Source: Burkholderiales bacterium
GTDB taxonomy: Bacteria; Pseudomonadota; Gammaproteobacteria; Burkholderiales; Burkholderiaceae_C
Reading direction: 5' to 3'
Length of the DNA: 64,000 nucleotides
Assembly (NCBI GenBank): GCA_030604135.1
Contig: JAUVWL010000012.1
Span: 1 to 64,000 of the forward strand
Below the pieces are notes generated by a model that saw only the letters and a list, made by a program, of their open reading frames with translations, made no database searches and was not told where the DNA came from. Both the position numbers and the translations under genes were made by a program. The first letter of the stretch is position 1. Every line of letters starts with the position of its first letter. Below are positions 38,789-47,244 of this stretch, piece after piece.

Positions 38789-40818
38789 GTGGACTCCGGT
38801 TCGAATGTCAGAAGGACCTGACCGGGCGTCACCTGCTGGCCGGCAGCCACCGACACGGTCGCCACGGCGCCATCGCGCGGTGCGGTGATCTGGTGCTCGA
38901 TCTTCATGCTCTCGATGGTCATCAAGGTCTGACCGCGCGTTACACGTGCGCCAGCCTGGGCCACCAGCGCCACCAGCTTGCCGTTGAAGGGGGCCCGCAG
39001 CTCGTTGGCGCTGGCTCCGCTGCCGGCGCCTTCCGGGGCGACCAGGCTCAGGTCGACCAGCTCAATGACATCCACTCCCCAACGCACGACCATGGCCGGT
39101 GGGTCGCTTTCACCCAGGGCCACCACCGTCAGTGCGCGACCCACCCCGTCCAACGTCAACGCGCCAGGGGTGAACACCGCTTCATGTTGCGCTTCCCCCA
39201 GCTGCACAGACACGCGACCACCGCCCTGCTCCCGCAGAACCAGGTCCAGCACCTGAGTGCCCACACGCCAGCGCTGCGCGCGTGGAAAGGGCGAAGGCAG
39301 TTCATGGGCCGGCGTTCGGCCACGGTAGCTGGCCGCCACCGCCGCGGCGATCTGCGCCTGGGCCGATGGCACCAGGGCTGCACGCAGGGCATCGCCATGG
39401 TCCGCCAGAAACGGAATGCCCGCCTCACCAGCGCGGAACACCGGGTGACGCAGGCAGGCCGCCAGAAAGGCCCGGTTGCTCGGCAAGCCCAGCAGCACGG
39501 TGTCGTCCAGCGCCTGGGCCAGCCGGTCCAGCGCCTCATCCCGGCTGGGCGCATGGACAATCAGCTTGCCCAGCATGGCGTCGTAGTGCGGCGTGACCAC
39601 GGTGCCAGTTTCCAGGGCGTGGTCAAAGCGCAGCCCTTCGGAAAGGGGCGGCTCATTGAAAAGGTGCACCGTGCCGGCGTGCGGGGTGAAGTGCCCGTCT
39701 TCTGCACACAGGCGGACCTCGATGGCGTGGCCCTGTAGCCGGACCTCGTCCTGCTTCATCGGTAGTGGTTCACCCCGAGCCACACGCAACTGCCACTCGA
39801 CCAGATCAAGGCCGGTCAGCATTTCCGTCACGGGATGCTCGACCTGCAGCCGCGTGTTCATCTCCATCAGGTAGAAACTGGCCCCCACGCTCCGCCGCTG
39901 CGCGGGTCGCTGCCCCCCAAGGGGGTGCGTTTCGCCTTGGGGCGGCCCGGCGGCGAAACCCTCTCCGTCGTCTTTTACCCCTTCATCCAACAAAAACTCC
40001 ACCGTGCCGGCCCCGACGTAGCCCGCGCCCTGCGCCAGGGCGACGGCGCAGCGGCCGAGTTCGGCGCGCAGTTCGGGCGTGACGGCCGGGCTGGGGGCTT
40101 CCTCGATGATTTTCTGGTGGCGGCGCTGCACGGAGCAGTCGCGCTCGCCGAGGTGGATGGCATGCCCATGGGTGTCGGCAAACACCTGCACCTCGACATG
40201 GCGCGGTCGCAGCAGGGCGCGCTCGATCAGCAGGTCGGCGCTGCCGAAACTGGCCAGCGATTCCGACCGCGCACTGTGCAGCGCCGCCGGCAACTGGTCG
40301 GCGTTGTGCACCAGACGCATGCCGCGCCCGCCGCCACCGGCCACCGCCTTGACCATGAGCGGGTAGCCGATGCGCGCAGCCTCGGCCACAAAGGTGGCGT
40401 CGCGCTGGTCATCCCCGAAGTAGCCGGGCAGCACCGGCACCCCTTGCCGCAAGGCCACCGCCTTGGCCGCCGATTTGCTGCCCAGGGCGCGAATGGCCGC
40501 GGGTGGTGGCCCGACCCAGATCAGACCGGCGTCGATCACCGCCTGGGCGAAGTCGGCGTTCTCGCTCAGAAAGCCGTAACCCGGGTGCACCGCATCGGCA
40601 CCGCTGCTTCGCGCCGCGTCGATCAGCTTGTCGATGCGCAGGTAACTCTCGGCCGAGCTGTCGCCACCCAGGGGCACCACCACATCGGCCTCGCGCACAT
40701 GCATCGCCTGGCGGTCGGCATCGGAGCAGACCGCCACCGTGGCGATGCCCATGCGCCGCGCCGTGCGGATCACCCGCCTGGCGATCTCGCCGCGGTTGGC
40801 GATCAGCAGGCGCCTCAT
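38785..40818 (-). CDS. biotin-dependent acyl-CoA carboxylase alpha subunit (AtuF/LiuD-like)
   Basis: A 677-aa biotin carboxylase plus biotin carrier subunit. It begins MRRLLIANRGEIARRVIRTA, has the ATP-grasp GGGGRGM loop, HVEVQVFADTHG and MEMNTRLQVEHPVTE, and ends in a carrier domain with ESMKIEH, whose Lys639 takes biotin. Between FLLDE (about residue 279) and FYLMEMNT sits an abnormal ~34-residue Gly/Pro/Gln/Arg-rich segment encoded by a palindromic repeat (39889–39958). The frame is unbroken, but the insert lies close to the catalytic core. It overlaps both neighbours by 4 bp. Substrate (geranyl-, methylcrotonyl- or other acyl-CoA) is unproven. Confidence 0.86.
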   Translation of the reverse strand: MRRLLIANRGEIARRVIRTARRMGIATVAVCSDADRQAMHVREADVVVPLGGDSSAESYLRIDKLIDAARSSGADAVHPGYGFLSENADFAQAVIDAGLIWVGPPPAAIRALGSKSAAKAVALRQGVPVLPGYFGDDQRDATFVAEAARIGYPLMVKAVAGGGGRGMRLVHNADQLPAALHSARSESLASFGSADLLIERALLRPRHVEVQVFADTHGHAIHLGERDCSVQRRHQKIIEEAPSPAVTPELRAELGRCAVALAQGAGYVGAGTVEFLLDEGVKDDGEGFAAGPPQGETHPLGGQRPAQRRSVGASFYLMEMNTRLQVEHPVTEMLTGLDLVEWQLRVARGEPLPMKQDEVRLQGHAIEVRLCAEDGHFTPHAGTVHLFNEPPLSEGLRFDHALETGTVVTPHYDAMLGKLIVHAPSRDEALDRLAQALDDTVLLGLPSNRAFLAACLRHPVFRAGEAGIPFLADHGDALRAALVPSAQAQIAAAVAASYRGRTPAHELPSPFPRAQRWRVGTQVLDLVLREQGGGRVSVQLGEAQHEAVFTPGALTLDGVGRALTVVALGESDPPAMVVRWGVDVIELVDLSLVAPEGAGSGASANELRAPFNGKLVALVAQAGARVTRGQTLMTIESMKIEHQITAPRDGAVATVSVAAGQQVTPGQVLLTFEPEST
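39889..39958 (+). repeat. 70-bp palindromic repeat, copy A, inside a coding sequence
   Basis: A GC-rich element beginning GCTCCGCCGCTGCGCGGG with an internal inverted repeat (TGCCCCCC facing GGGGG) and ending CGGCCCGGCGGCG. It is about 90% identical over 69 bp to copy B at 59877–59945, which lies in the opposite orientation. Here it sits wholly inside the carboxylase alpha gene and is translated in frame. Confidence 0.85.
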
Positions 40819-41615
40819 CGCTTCTCCCCATCGGCCCAGCGCGCAGGCCGTCGGCCGGCGAAGGCGGCCAGCCCCTCGGCCGCCTCCTGGCCACGCAGAG
40901 CACCGGCAAAGGCCAGCGCCGCCTCGTCGCGCAGGTCGGGCATCTTCGAGCGCAGCCGACCGAGCAGCTGCTTGGTCGCCATCACGGCACCAGGCGCGGC
41001 ACGCCGCAAGCGCTGCAGGCTGTCGGTCAAAGCATCTTCCAGCTCACCATCGGCCACCAGGTCGTCGACCAGCCCAGCCTGCTGCGCGGCCTCGGCGGGG
41101 AAACTGCGCCCCTGCAGCAGGCACTGGCGTGCCACCGCATCGCCCAGGCGGGCCCAGACAAAAGGTGCGATCTGCGCCGGCGGCAGTCCCAGCGTCACCT
41201 CCGGGGTGGCGAACACCGAGCGGCGGGTGGCGATCACGTGGTCGGCGCAGCAGACCAGGCCGAAGCCACCGCCCATGGCGGCACCGTCCACGGCACACAC
41301 CAGCAGCTGCGGCAGTTCGCACAGCGCGTGCAGCACATCGCCGAAAGCCCGGTTGACTGCGACCAGCGGGTCGTCCTCACCCGGGGCCAGCGGCTTGCCG
41401 ATGGCGCTCGCAAAATGCCCCAGGCTGCCGCCGGCACAGAAGGCTCCGGCGGCACCGGTCAGCACCACGATACGCAGCGAGGGGTCGGCCTTGGCCCGCA
41501 GGCAGGCTTCAAACAGGTCGACCACCATGCTGTCGGACAAGGCATTGCGCGTGGCCGGGTCGTTGAGCGTCCATCGCTCCACATCACCCTGCCGCACCAC
41601 CAGAAAATTGCTCAT
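40815..41615 (-). CDS. enoyl-CoA hydratase (AtuE-like)
   Basis: A 266-aa crotonase-fold enzyme: NDPATRNALSD at the N-terminus, oxyanion-hole loop GAFCAGGSLGHF, and LLVCAVDGAAMGGGFGLVCC followed by FATPEVTLGLPPAQIAPF. In Pseudomonas, AtuE hydrates isohexenyl-glutaconyl-CoA; the match here is inferred from family and operon context with the carboxylase genes. It overlaps the carboxylase alpha gene by 4 bp. Confidence 0.8.
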   Translation of the reverse strand: MSNFLVVRQGDVERWTLNDPATRNALSDSMVVDLFEACLRAKADPSLRIVVLTGAAGAFCAGGSLGHFASAIGKPLAPGEDDPLVAVNRAFGDVLHALCELPQLLVCAVDGAAMGGGFGLVCCADHVIATRRSVFATPEVTLGLPPAQIAPFVWARLGDAVARQCLLQGRSFPAEAAQQAGLVDDLVADGELEDALTDSLQRLRRAAPGAVMATKQLLGRLRSKMPDLRDEAALAFAGALRGQEAAEGLAAFAGRRPARWADGEKR

Positions 41616-41627
41616 GTCGGCTTCCTT

Positions 41628-42800
41628 TCAATGCACCGGCTTCTTGGCGATACCCATGATCTTGGTGAGGATGCCGAGCATCACCTCGTCGGCACCGCCA
41701 CCGATGGACGCCAGGCGACCATCGCGGTACATGCGCGAAACCTTGTTGTCCCAGGTGAAGCCCATGCCGCCCCAGAACTGCAGGCAGGTGTCGGGCACCA
41801 GGCGATTCAGGCGGCCAGCCTTGAGCTTGGCCATGGTGGCCCATTCGGTCACGTCTTCGCCGGCCACGTAGTGCTCGCACGACTGGTAGGTCAGCGCACG
41901 CAGGCTCTCGACCTCGGTCTTGAGTTCGGCCAGCTTGAACTGCACCCACTGCTGGTCGGCCAGCGAGGCGCCGAACAGCTTGCGCTCCTGGGCGTACTCC
42001 ACGGTCCACTGGATGCAGTTGCTCAAACTCTCCAGCGTGCTGGCGGCACACCACAGGCGCTCCTCCTGGAACTGCTGCATCTGGTAGATGAAGCCCGCGC
42101 CCTCCTGCCCGATGCGGTAGCGTTGCGGCACACGCACCTCATCGAAGAACAGCAGGCCGGTATCGCTGCTGTTCATGCCGATCTTCCTGATCTTCTGGCC
42201 CACATCGAAGCCCTTGACGGTCTTGCCGTTCTCGCGCAGCGGGACCATCACCAGGCTTTTGTTCTTGTGGGCGGGCCCCTCGCCGGTGTTGACCAGCATG
42301 CACATCCAGTCGGCCTGCAGGCTGTTCGTGATCCACATCTTCTGGCCACTGATGACGTAGTCGTCACCGTCCTTTCTGGCGTAGGTCTTGATGCCGGCCA
42401 CGTCGCTGCCAGCTCCCGGCTCGCTGACACCGATGCAGCCGACCATGTCGCCGGCAATGGCCGGTGCCAGAAACTGGGCACGCAGTTCGTCGCTGCCAAA
42501 TCGGGCCAGGGCCGGCGTGGCCATGTCGGTCTGCACCCCGATGGCCATGGGCACACCGCCGCAGTGGATGTGCCCCAGCGTCTCGGCCATGGCCACGCTG
42601 TACGAGTAGTCCAGCCCCATGCCGCCATAGGCCTCGGGTTTGGTCAGACCCAGCAGTCCCAGCTTGCCGAGGCCTTTGAACACCTCGTGTGCAGGGAACA
42701 TCTCGGCCGCCTCCCATTCGTCCACGTGCGGGTTGATCTGCTCGTCGATGAAGCGCTTGAGCGTCTTCTGGATTTCGCGGTGTTCGTGCGTGAATTGCAT
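41628..42800 (-). CDS. acyl-CoA dehydrogenase (AtuD/citronellyl-CoA dehydrogenase-like)
   Basis: A 390-aa dehydrogenase: MQFTHEHREIQKTLKRFIDE at the start, IGVSEPGAGSDVAGIKTYAR, KMWITNSLQADWMCML, and the C-terminal QFWGGMGFTWDNKVSRMYRD. These features fit the citronellyl-CoA dehydrogenase group (AtuD), which oxidises methyl-branched acyl-CoAs, more than short-chain dehydrogenases. It lies 12 bp before the hydratase gene and after the AlkC-like gene, on the same strand. Confidence 0.8.
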   Translation of the reverse strand: MQFTHEHREIQKTLKRFIDEQINPHVDEWEAAEMFPAHEVFKGLGKLGLLGLTKPEAYGGMGLDYSYSVAMAETLGHIHCGGVPMAIGVQTDMATPALARFGSDELRAQFLAPAIAGDMVGCIGVSEPGAGSDVAGIKTYARKDGDDYVISGQKMWITNSLQADWMCMLVNTGEGPAHKNKSLVMVPLRENGKTVKGFDVGQKIRKIGMNSSDTGLLFFDEVRVPQRYRIGQEGAGFIYQMQQFQEERLWCAASTLESLSNCIQWTVEYAQERKLFGASLADQQWVQFKLAELKTEVESLRALTYQSCEHYVAGEDVTEWATMAKLKAGRLNRLVPDTCLQFWGGMGFTWDNKVSRMYRDGRLASIGGGADEVMLGILTKIMGIAKKPVH

Positions 42801-42829
42801 GGCGTGTCTCCTGTGGGTTCCTGTCGGGT

Positions 42830-43972
42830 TCAGCGAAGGTCGAAATGTCCGATGGCATGCGGCTGGCCGTTCAGGGCCAGCTCGACCAGGTGCCGACCGG
42901 GATGGTGGGTGCGGGTGGTCATCTGGTGCAGCGACAAGGTCTTGTGCAGGCCGACGCGGGCGCCGGGCGCCAGTGTCAGCTCCTGGCCCTTGAACACCTT
43001 GGGGCTGCGGCTGCCGTCGGCCTTGACGTAATGCACGCGCCAGTCGGCCAGCACCGATGCGGCCCGGTCGGTCGGGTTGTGCAGTTCGCAGCGGACCTCG
43101 ACCCGCTCGCCGATACCCACGTTCCTGGGTTGCACGCGGGGCTTCGCCACCAGGATCACCGACGGCTTGCCGTGGCCGAACAGCGCCAGCGCTTGCGGGT
43201 CACCGCTTTTGAGGGCGGTTCGCAGGGCGTGGCGCACCAGCGCCTCCCGTGTGCTCGGAACCGCCGGTCCGTCCAGCCACTCCCGGGCCAGCGACAGCAG
43301 CCGGTCGGGGTGGCTTTTCACCCGGTCATTGAGGTGGTTGGCCACCGAGCGGCGCACATAGGACGAAGGGTCGTCGCGCAGCCTCGTCAGCAGGTCCAGC
43401 ACCGGCTCGGGATCGTTGTCGAACACGTGCAGTCGCGGCGCCCAGGGCAGGCGGGGTCGGGTCGATTCGCTGACCGCGCGGCGCACGTGTGCACTGGCGT
43501 CCGTGCTCCAGGCCGCCAGGTGGTCCAGGGTGGCCTGGGTGTGCTGCTGCAGGTAGGGTCGCAGGCTGAACTCGGCGGTGAAACGCTGGGTCAGGGCGTG
43601 CTGCGCGGCCATGGCCTCGTTCAGGTGGCCCAGTCCCTGCGTGGCGATGAACAGGCTGTGGGGCAGGTAGAAGAAGCTGCTGGGCACGTCCCCGCTGGCG
43701 ACCGGTTCACCCTTGGCGTCCAGCCCCAGCGGCTGGCCCATGGACGCCACCAGCAGCGCCGCCGCGTCGGGAAAGTGCGCCGGCAGGTGACGCACCAGCA
43801 CCTCTGCCAGGCGCCGGCCTCGGTCCATCAGGCCCAGTGCATCAAAGTCCGCACCAGCCGATTTGGCGAAGGCCTCGGGCCGGACGTGCGCACCCGCCCG
43901 GGCCAGCTGCTCGCCGAGCAGGTGCGGCGCCTCGGCCGGAATGAGGTACTGCAGGGTGGCGGCCACGGGCAT
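42830..43972 (-). CDS. AlkC-like DNA alkylation repair glycosylase
   Basis: A 380-aa protein of HEAT-like repeats (about residues 90–265: STDASAHVRRAVSESTRPRL, DPSSYVRRSVANHLNDRVKS) ending in an Ig-like beta domain of ~100 residues (VGIGERVEVRCELHNPTDRA … VLADWRVHYVKADGSRSPKV). This architecture is that of AlkC, a DNA glycosylase removing 3-methyl-adenine and -cytosine; AlkD lacks the C-terminal domain. A DNA repair gene in the middle of an acyl-CoA catabolic operon is unusual. It is 3 bp after the carboxylase beta stop. Confidence 0.72.
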   Translation of the reverse strand: MPVAATLQYLIPAEAPHLLGEQLARAGAHVRPEAFAKSAGADFDALGLMDRGRRLAEVLVRHLPAHFPDAAALLVASMGQPLGLDAKGEPVASGDVPSSFFYLPHSLFIATQGLGHLNEAMAAQHALTQRFTAEFSLRPYLQQHTQATLDHLAAWSTDASAHVRRAVSESTRPRLPWAPRLHVFDNDPEPVLDLLTRLRDDPSSYVRRSVANHLNDRVKSHPDRLLSLAREWLDGPAVPSTREALVRHALRTALKSGDPQALALFGHGKPSVILVAKPRVQPRNVGIGERVEVRCELHNPTDRAASVLADWRVHYVKADGSRSPKVFKGQELTLAPGARVGLHKTLSLHQMTTRTHHPGRHLVELALNGQPHAIGHFDLR

Positions 43973-43975
43973 GCC

Positions 43976-45583
43976 TCACATGCGTGCCACACCGAACTGC
44001 ATGCGGCGCGGTTCTCGCTGCCCGGCTTCGGCCACCGTATCGAGACAGAAGCCCAGCACCGCCCGCGTGTCGCGCGGGTCGATGACACCGTCGTCCAGCA
44101 CCAGGCCGCTGGTGTAGAAGGCATCGGCCTGGCTTTCGAACAGCTGCACGATGGCATCGTATTGCGCCTGCATCTGCGCCGGGTCGGGGGTGATGCCCTT
44201 GCGGGCCAGACCGGCCTCGGCCACGATGCGCATGGTGGTGGCGGCCTGTTCGCCTCCCATCACCGCGGTGCGTGCGTTGGGCCAGCTGAACAGGAAACGC
44301 GGGGCGTAGCCACGCCCGCACATGCCGTAATTGCCAGCGCCGAATGACGCACCACACTGGATGGTGATCTGCGGTACGGTGGCGTTGGTGACCGCCTGGA
44401 TCATCTTGCTGCCGTGCTTGATCATGCCGCCCTCCTCGCTGTCCCTGCCGACCATGTAGCCGGTGGTGTTCTGCAGGTAGATGATGGGGTGGCCCAGCTG
44501 GCACATCCACTGGATGAAGTGGGTGGCCTTGTTGGCGCCGGCGACGTCAATCGGACCGTTGTTGCTGATCAGGCCCACCGCGTGTCCGCCGATGTGCGCC
44601 TGCACACACACGGTGCCAGGGCCGTAGAGCGGCTTGAACTCCAGCAGCGCCGAGTCGTCGGCGATGCGCAGCATGATCTCGCGCATGTCCACCGGCTCGC
44701 GGTGGTGCTCGGGCATCAGGGCCAGCAGGTCGTCGGCCGCATGGTGGGGCGCCGGTGCCGCCGGCCTGGCGGGCGCCTGCCAGCCGGTGCGCGCCACGAT
44801 GTCGCGCGCCAGCCCCAGGGCCTGGCGATCGTCCTCCGCCAGGTGCTCGCCCAGGCCCGAGACCGCGGTGTGCATCTCGGCGCCGCCCAGTTCTTCTTCG
44901 GTGGCGATCTCGCCGGTGGCGGCCTTGAGCAGAGGCGGTCCGGCCAGGAAGGCGCGCGAGCGCCCCCGCACCATGACCACGATGTCCGACAAGCCCGGCA
45001 TGTAGGCGCCGCCTGCGGTGCCCGAGCCGTGCTGCACGGTGATCACCGGCAGGCCGGCGGCCGACAGCCGCGCCAGGTTGCGAAACAGGCCGCCGCCCAG
45101 CACAAAGCCCTCCACCTGGTATTTCATGAGGTTGGCGCCCGCGCTTTCGACCAGGTGCACAAAGGGCAGACGGTTCTCCAGCGCCAGCTCCTGCACGCGC
45201 AGAATTTTCTCCAGTCCGCGCGCCTGGATGGCGCCGGCGTCGATGCCGGAATCGCTGGCCACCACCATGCAGCGCACGCCGCCGACAAAACCGATGCCGG
45301 CCAGCATGCCGCCGCCCGGCACCGACTTCGCCGGGTCCTTGTGATCCTGGCGGTAGCCGGCCAGCGTGCACAGCGGCAGGTAGGGGGCGCCCGGGTCCAG
45401 CAGCAGGCCCACGCGCTCGCGCGGCAGGAGCTGGCCGCGTTTGTCGAACACCGGCTTGGAGCGGGCCGAGGCATGGGCCGCGCGGTCCTCCAGCGCCCGC
45501 AGCTCGGCGATGCGGGCCAGCATGGCCTCGCGCCGCTGCTGGGCCACGGCGCTGTGGGGGTCGAAGCGCGATTCGAAACGCAT
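43976..45583 (-). CDS. acyl-CoA carboxylase beta subunit (AtuC/LiuB-like)
   Basis: A 535-aa carboxyltransferase subunit. It starts MRFESRFDPHSAVAQQRREA and has GGGMLAGIGFVGG, VHLVESAGANL, VQHGSGTAGGAYMPGLSD, VCVQAHIGGHAVGLISNNGP and FGAGNYGMCGRGYAPRFLFS. The fold and length match geranyl- and methylcrotonyl-CoA carboxylases, which transfer carboxyl from biotin to the gamma carbon of a branched enoyl-CoA. I favour the geranyl type because of AtuA nearby and the lack of HMG-CoA lyase, but that is inference. The ATG overlaps the SDR stop (TGATG). Confidence 0.86.
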   Translation of the reverse strand: MRFESRFDPHSAVAQQRREAMLARIAELRALEDRAAHASARSKPVFDKRGQLLPRERVGLLLDPGAPYLPLCTLAGYRQDHKDPAKSVPGGGMLAGIGFVGGVRCMVVASDSGIDAGAIQARGLEKILRVQELALENRLPFVHLVESAGANLMKYQVEGFVLGGGLFRNLARLSAAGLPVITVQHGSGTAGGAYMPGLSDIVVMVRGRSRAFLAGPPLLKAATGEIATEEELGGAEMHTAVSGLGEHLAEDDRQALGLARDIVARTGWQAPARPAAPAPHHAADDLLALMPEHHREPVDMREIMLRIADDSALLEFKPLYGPGTVCVQAHIGGHAVGLISNNGPIDVAGANKATHFIQWMCQLGHPIIYLQNTTGYMVGRDSEEGGMIKHGSKMIQAVTNATVPQITIQCGASFGAGNYGMCGRGYAPRFLFSWPNARTAVMGGEQAATTMRIVAEAGLARKGITPDPAQMQAQYDAIVQLFESQADAFYTSGLVLDDGVIDPRDTRAVLGFCLDTVAEAGQREPRRMQFGVARM

Positions 45584-46470
45584 CACTGGAACACCTTGGG
45601 AACAACGTAGCGGTGAAAGCCGTCGAACGGCCGGACAGCCTGGCGCTGCTGGACGTCCTCGGGTGCTGCGACCTGGCCCCAGCCCATGCGAACCTGCGGG
45701 CGTGCCCCATCGACGCGCAGCACACTGCCGCTGATGAAGCTGGCCGCCGGCGACAGCAGGAAGACAATGGCGGCGGAGGTTTCGGCCTCGTTGCCGAAGC
45801 GCCCGGCGGGCACGGTCTCGCGCATTTCGCGCAGCATGGGCCCGGCCTCGGGCGGGTAATGGTCCATGCCGCTGGAGGCGATGTAGCCCGGCGCGACCGC
45901 GTTCACGCGCACACCGCAGCAGGCCCACTCCAGGGCGGCGGTCTCGGTCAGGCCGACCATGCCCATGCGGGCCGCGCCGCTGTGGCCCATGCCGGGCATC
46001 GAGCCCCACATGTCGGCCACGATGTTGACGATGCTGCCGCCGTGCGCCTGCATGGACTGCAGGTGGCACTCGCGCGCCACCAGGAAGCCCCCGGTGAGGT
46101 TGGTGTCGATCACCGCCTGCCAGCCCTTGGCGCTGATCTTCTCCAGCGGGGTGATGTACTGTCCTCCCGCGTTGTTGACCAGTCCGTCGATGCGGCCGCG
46201 CGCCTGCACCACCTGCGAGACCATGGCCTGCACCGCCGCCTCCTGCCGGATGTCGCAGACCTGGTGGCTGGCCTGCCCTCCGTCCTCGGCGATTTCGGCG
46301 CAGGTGCGCTCCAGCTTCTCGGCGTTGCGCCCCACCAGCACCACATGGGCGCCCAGGCTGGCCAGCTCGTGGGCGGTGCATCGGCCAATGCCGGATCCCC
46401 CTCCCGTCACCAGGACGGTCTGGTCTGCAAACAGGCCAGGCCGGAAGACCGAACGGTAGTGCTCACTCAT
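45583..46470 (-). CDS. short-chain dehydrogenase/reductase (AtuB/AtuG-like)
   Basis: A 295-aa classical SDR: VLVTGGGSGIGRCTA (cofactor loop), LVNNAGGQYITPLE, NLTGGFLVARECH, IVNIVADMWG and GVRVNAVAPGYI. The usual YxxxK catalytic motif is replaced by HSGAARMGMVG, so activity as a standard dehydrogenase is doubtful; a dienoyl-CoA reductase-like role is possible. Extra C-terminal ~35 residues. It overlaps TetR (ATGA) and the carboxylase gene. Confidence 0.78.
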   Translation of the reverse strand: MSEHYRSVFRPGLFADQTVLVTGGGSGIGRCTAHELASLGAHVVLVGRNAEKLERTCAEIAEDGGQASHQVCDIRQEAAVQAMVSQVVQARGRIDGLVNNAGGQYITPLEKISAKGWQAVIDTNLTGGFLVARECHLQSMQAHGGSIVNIVADMWGSMPGMGHSGAARMGMVGLTETAALEWACCGVRVNAVAPGYIASSGMDHYPPEAGPMLREMRETVPAGRFGNEAETSAAIVFLLSPAASFISGSVLRVDGARPQVRMGWGQVAAPEDVQQRQAVRPFDGFHRYVVPKVFQ

Positions 46471-47153
46471 GCCTTGTCCTTCAGAAACAGTTGCAGGGCC
46501 GTGTCGGTCAAGGCGTCCAGCGAGGCGCGCTGGTTCGGCCGGTACCACTGCGCGGTCCAGTTGAGGGCGCCGAAGATCAGCAGGCGGGCCAGGCGCACGT
46601 CGCCGCTGAGTTCGCCGCTGGCGTGCAGCGCATCCAGCACCGGCACCCAGACCGTTTCGTAGCGGTCCTTGAGGGCCTTGACGGCCGAGCGCTCGCTGGT
46701 CGAGAGCGAACGCCATTCGTACAGCATGACCGGAATGAAGTCGCTCTCGGGGCCCACCAGCACATCGAAGTGGTTGCGCACCAGGACCCGCAGGCAGTCG
46801 CGGGCACTCAGCGACTGCGGCTGCGCATCGGCGGCGGCCTGCGCCATGGCGTCGGCCTGTCGCTGCAGGGCCCGTTCCATGCCTTCGAGCATCACCGCCG
46901 CCAGCAGGGCTTCCTTGCTTTCGAAGTGGTAGAAAGGCGAACCCGAGCGCATGCCGGCCGCCGCCGCGATATCGCGTGTGCTGGTGGCGTCGAAGCCCTG
47001 GGTGCGGAACAGGTGGGCGGCCACGCGCAGCAGTTCCTGGCGGCGGTTGCCGTCGTCGCGTTCGTCGGCGCTTTTTCGGGGTCGGCCCCGGCTGCGGCGT
47101 GGCGCGTCCAGATCGGGGGCGGGGGCTTCGTTCACATGCATGGCGAGCACCAT
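46467..47153 (-). CDS. TetR-family transcriptional regulator (AtuR-like)
   Basis: A 228-aa repressor-type protein. An Arg-rich N-terminus (APRRSRGRPRKSADERD) precedes the TetR HTH (LLRVAAHLFRTQGFDATSTRDIAAAAGM…GSPFYHFESKEALLAAVM); the C-terminal ligand domain is variable. The frame opens at 47177; I chose ATG at 47153 because GGACAGG lies before it and the operator motif then lies outside the gene. ATG at 47141 is the alternative. It is the first gene of the long catabolic operon, and its operator-like site recurs before atuA. Confidence 0.83.
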   Translation of the reverse strand: MVLAMHVNEAPAPDLDAPRRSRGRPRKSADERDDGNRRQELLRVAAHLFRTQGFDATSTRDIAAAAGMRSGSPFYHFESKEALLAAVMLEGMERALQRQADAMAQAAADAQPQSLSARDCLRVLVRNHFDVLVGPESDFIPVMLYEWRSLSTSERSAVKALKDRYETVWVPVLDALHASGELSGDVRLARLLIFGALNWTAQWYRPNQRASLDALTDTALQLFLKDKA

Positions 47154-47165
47154 AGCAGCCTGTCC

Positions 47166-47195
47166 GATTTTCAGCAAGCGGATGCTTTGTAAAAA
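47166..47195 (-). promoter_or_regulatory. putative operator/promoter of the TetR-led operon
   Basis: Contains GATTTT, CAAGC and TGCTTTGTAAAA with 3-bp spacers, matching all 23 block positions of the site ahead of atuA (27911–27940). The CAAGC…GCTTTG inverted repeat suits a dimeric TetR-type protein. It starts 13 bp upstream of the chosen tetR ATG, as expected for autoregulation. Confidence 0.65.
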
Positions 47196-47244
47196 TCAGG
47201 CCGGGCTGTCACCGCCCCGACAGCGCCGGTGGCAGGGACGCGCT

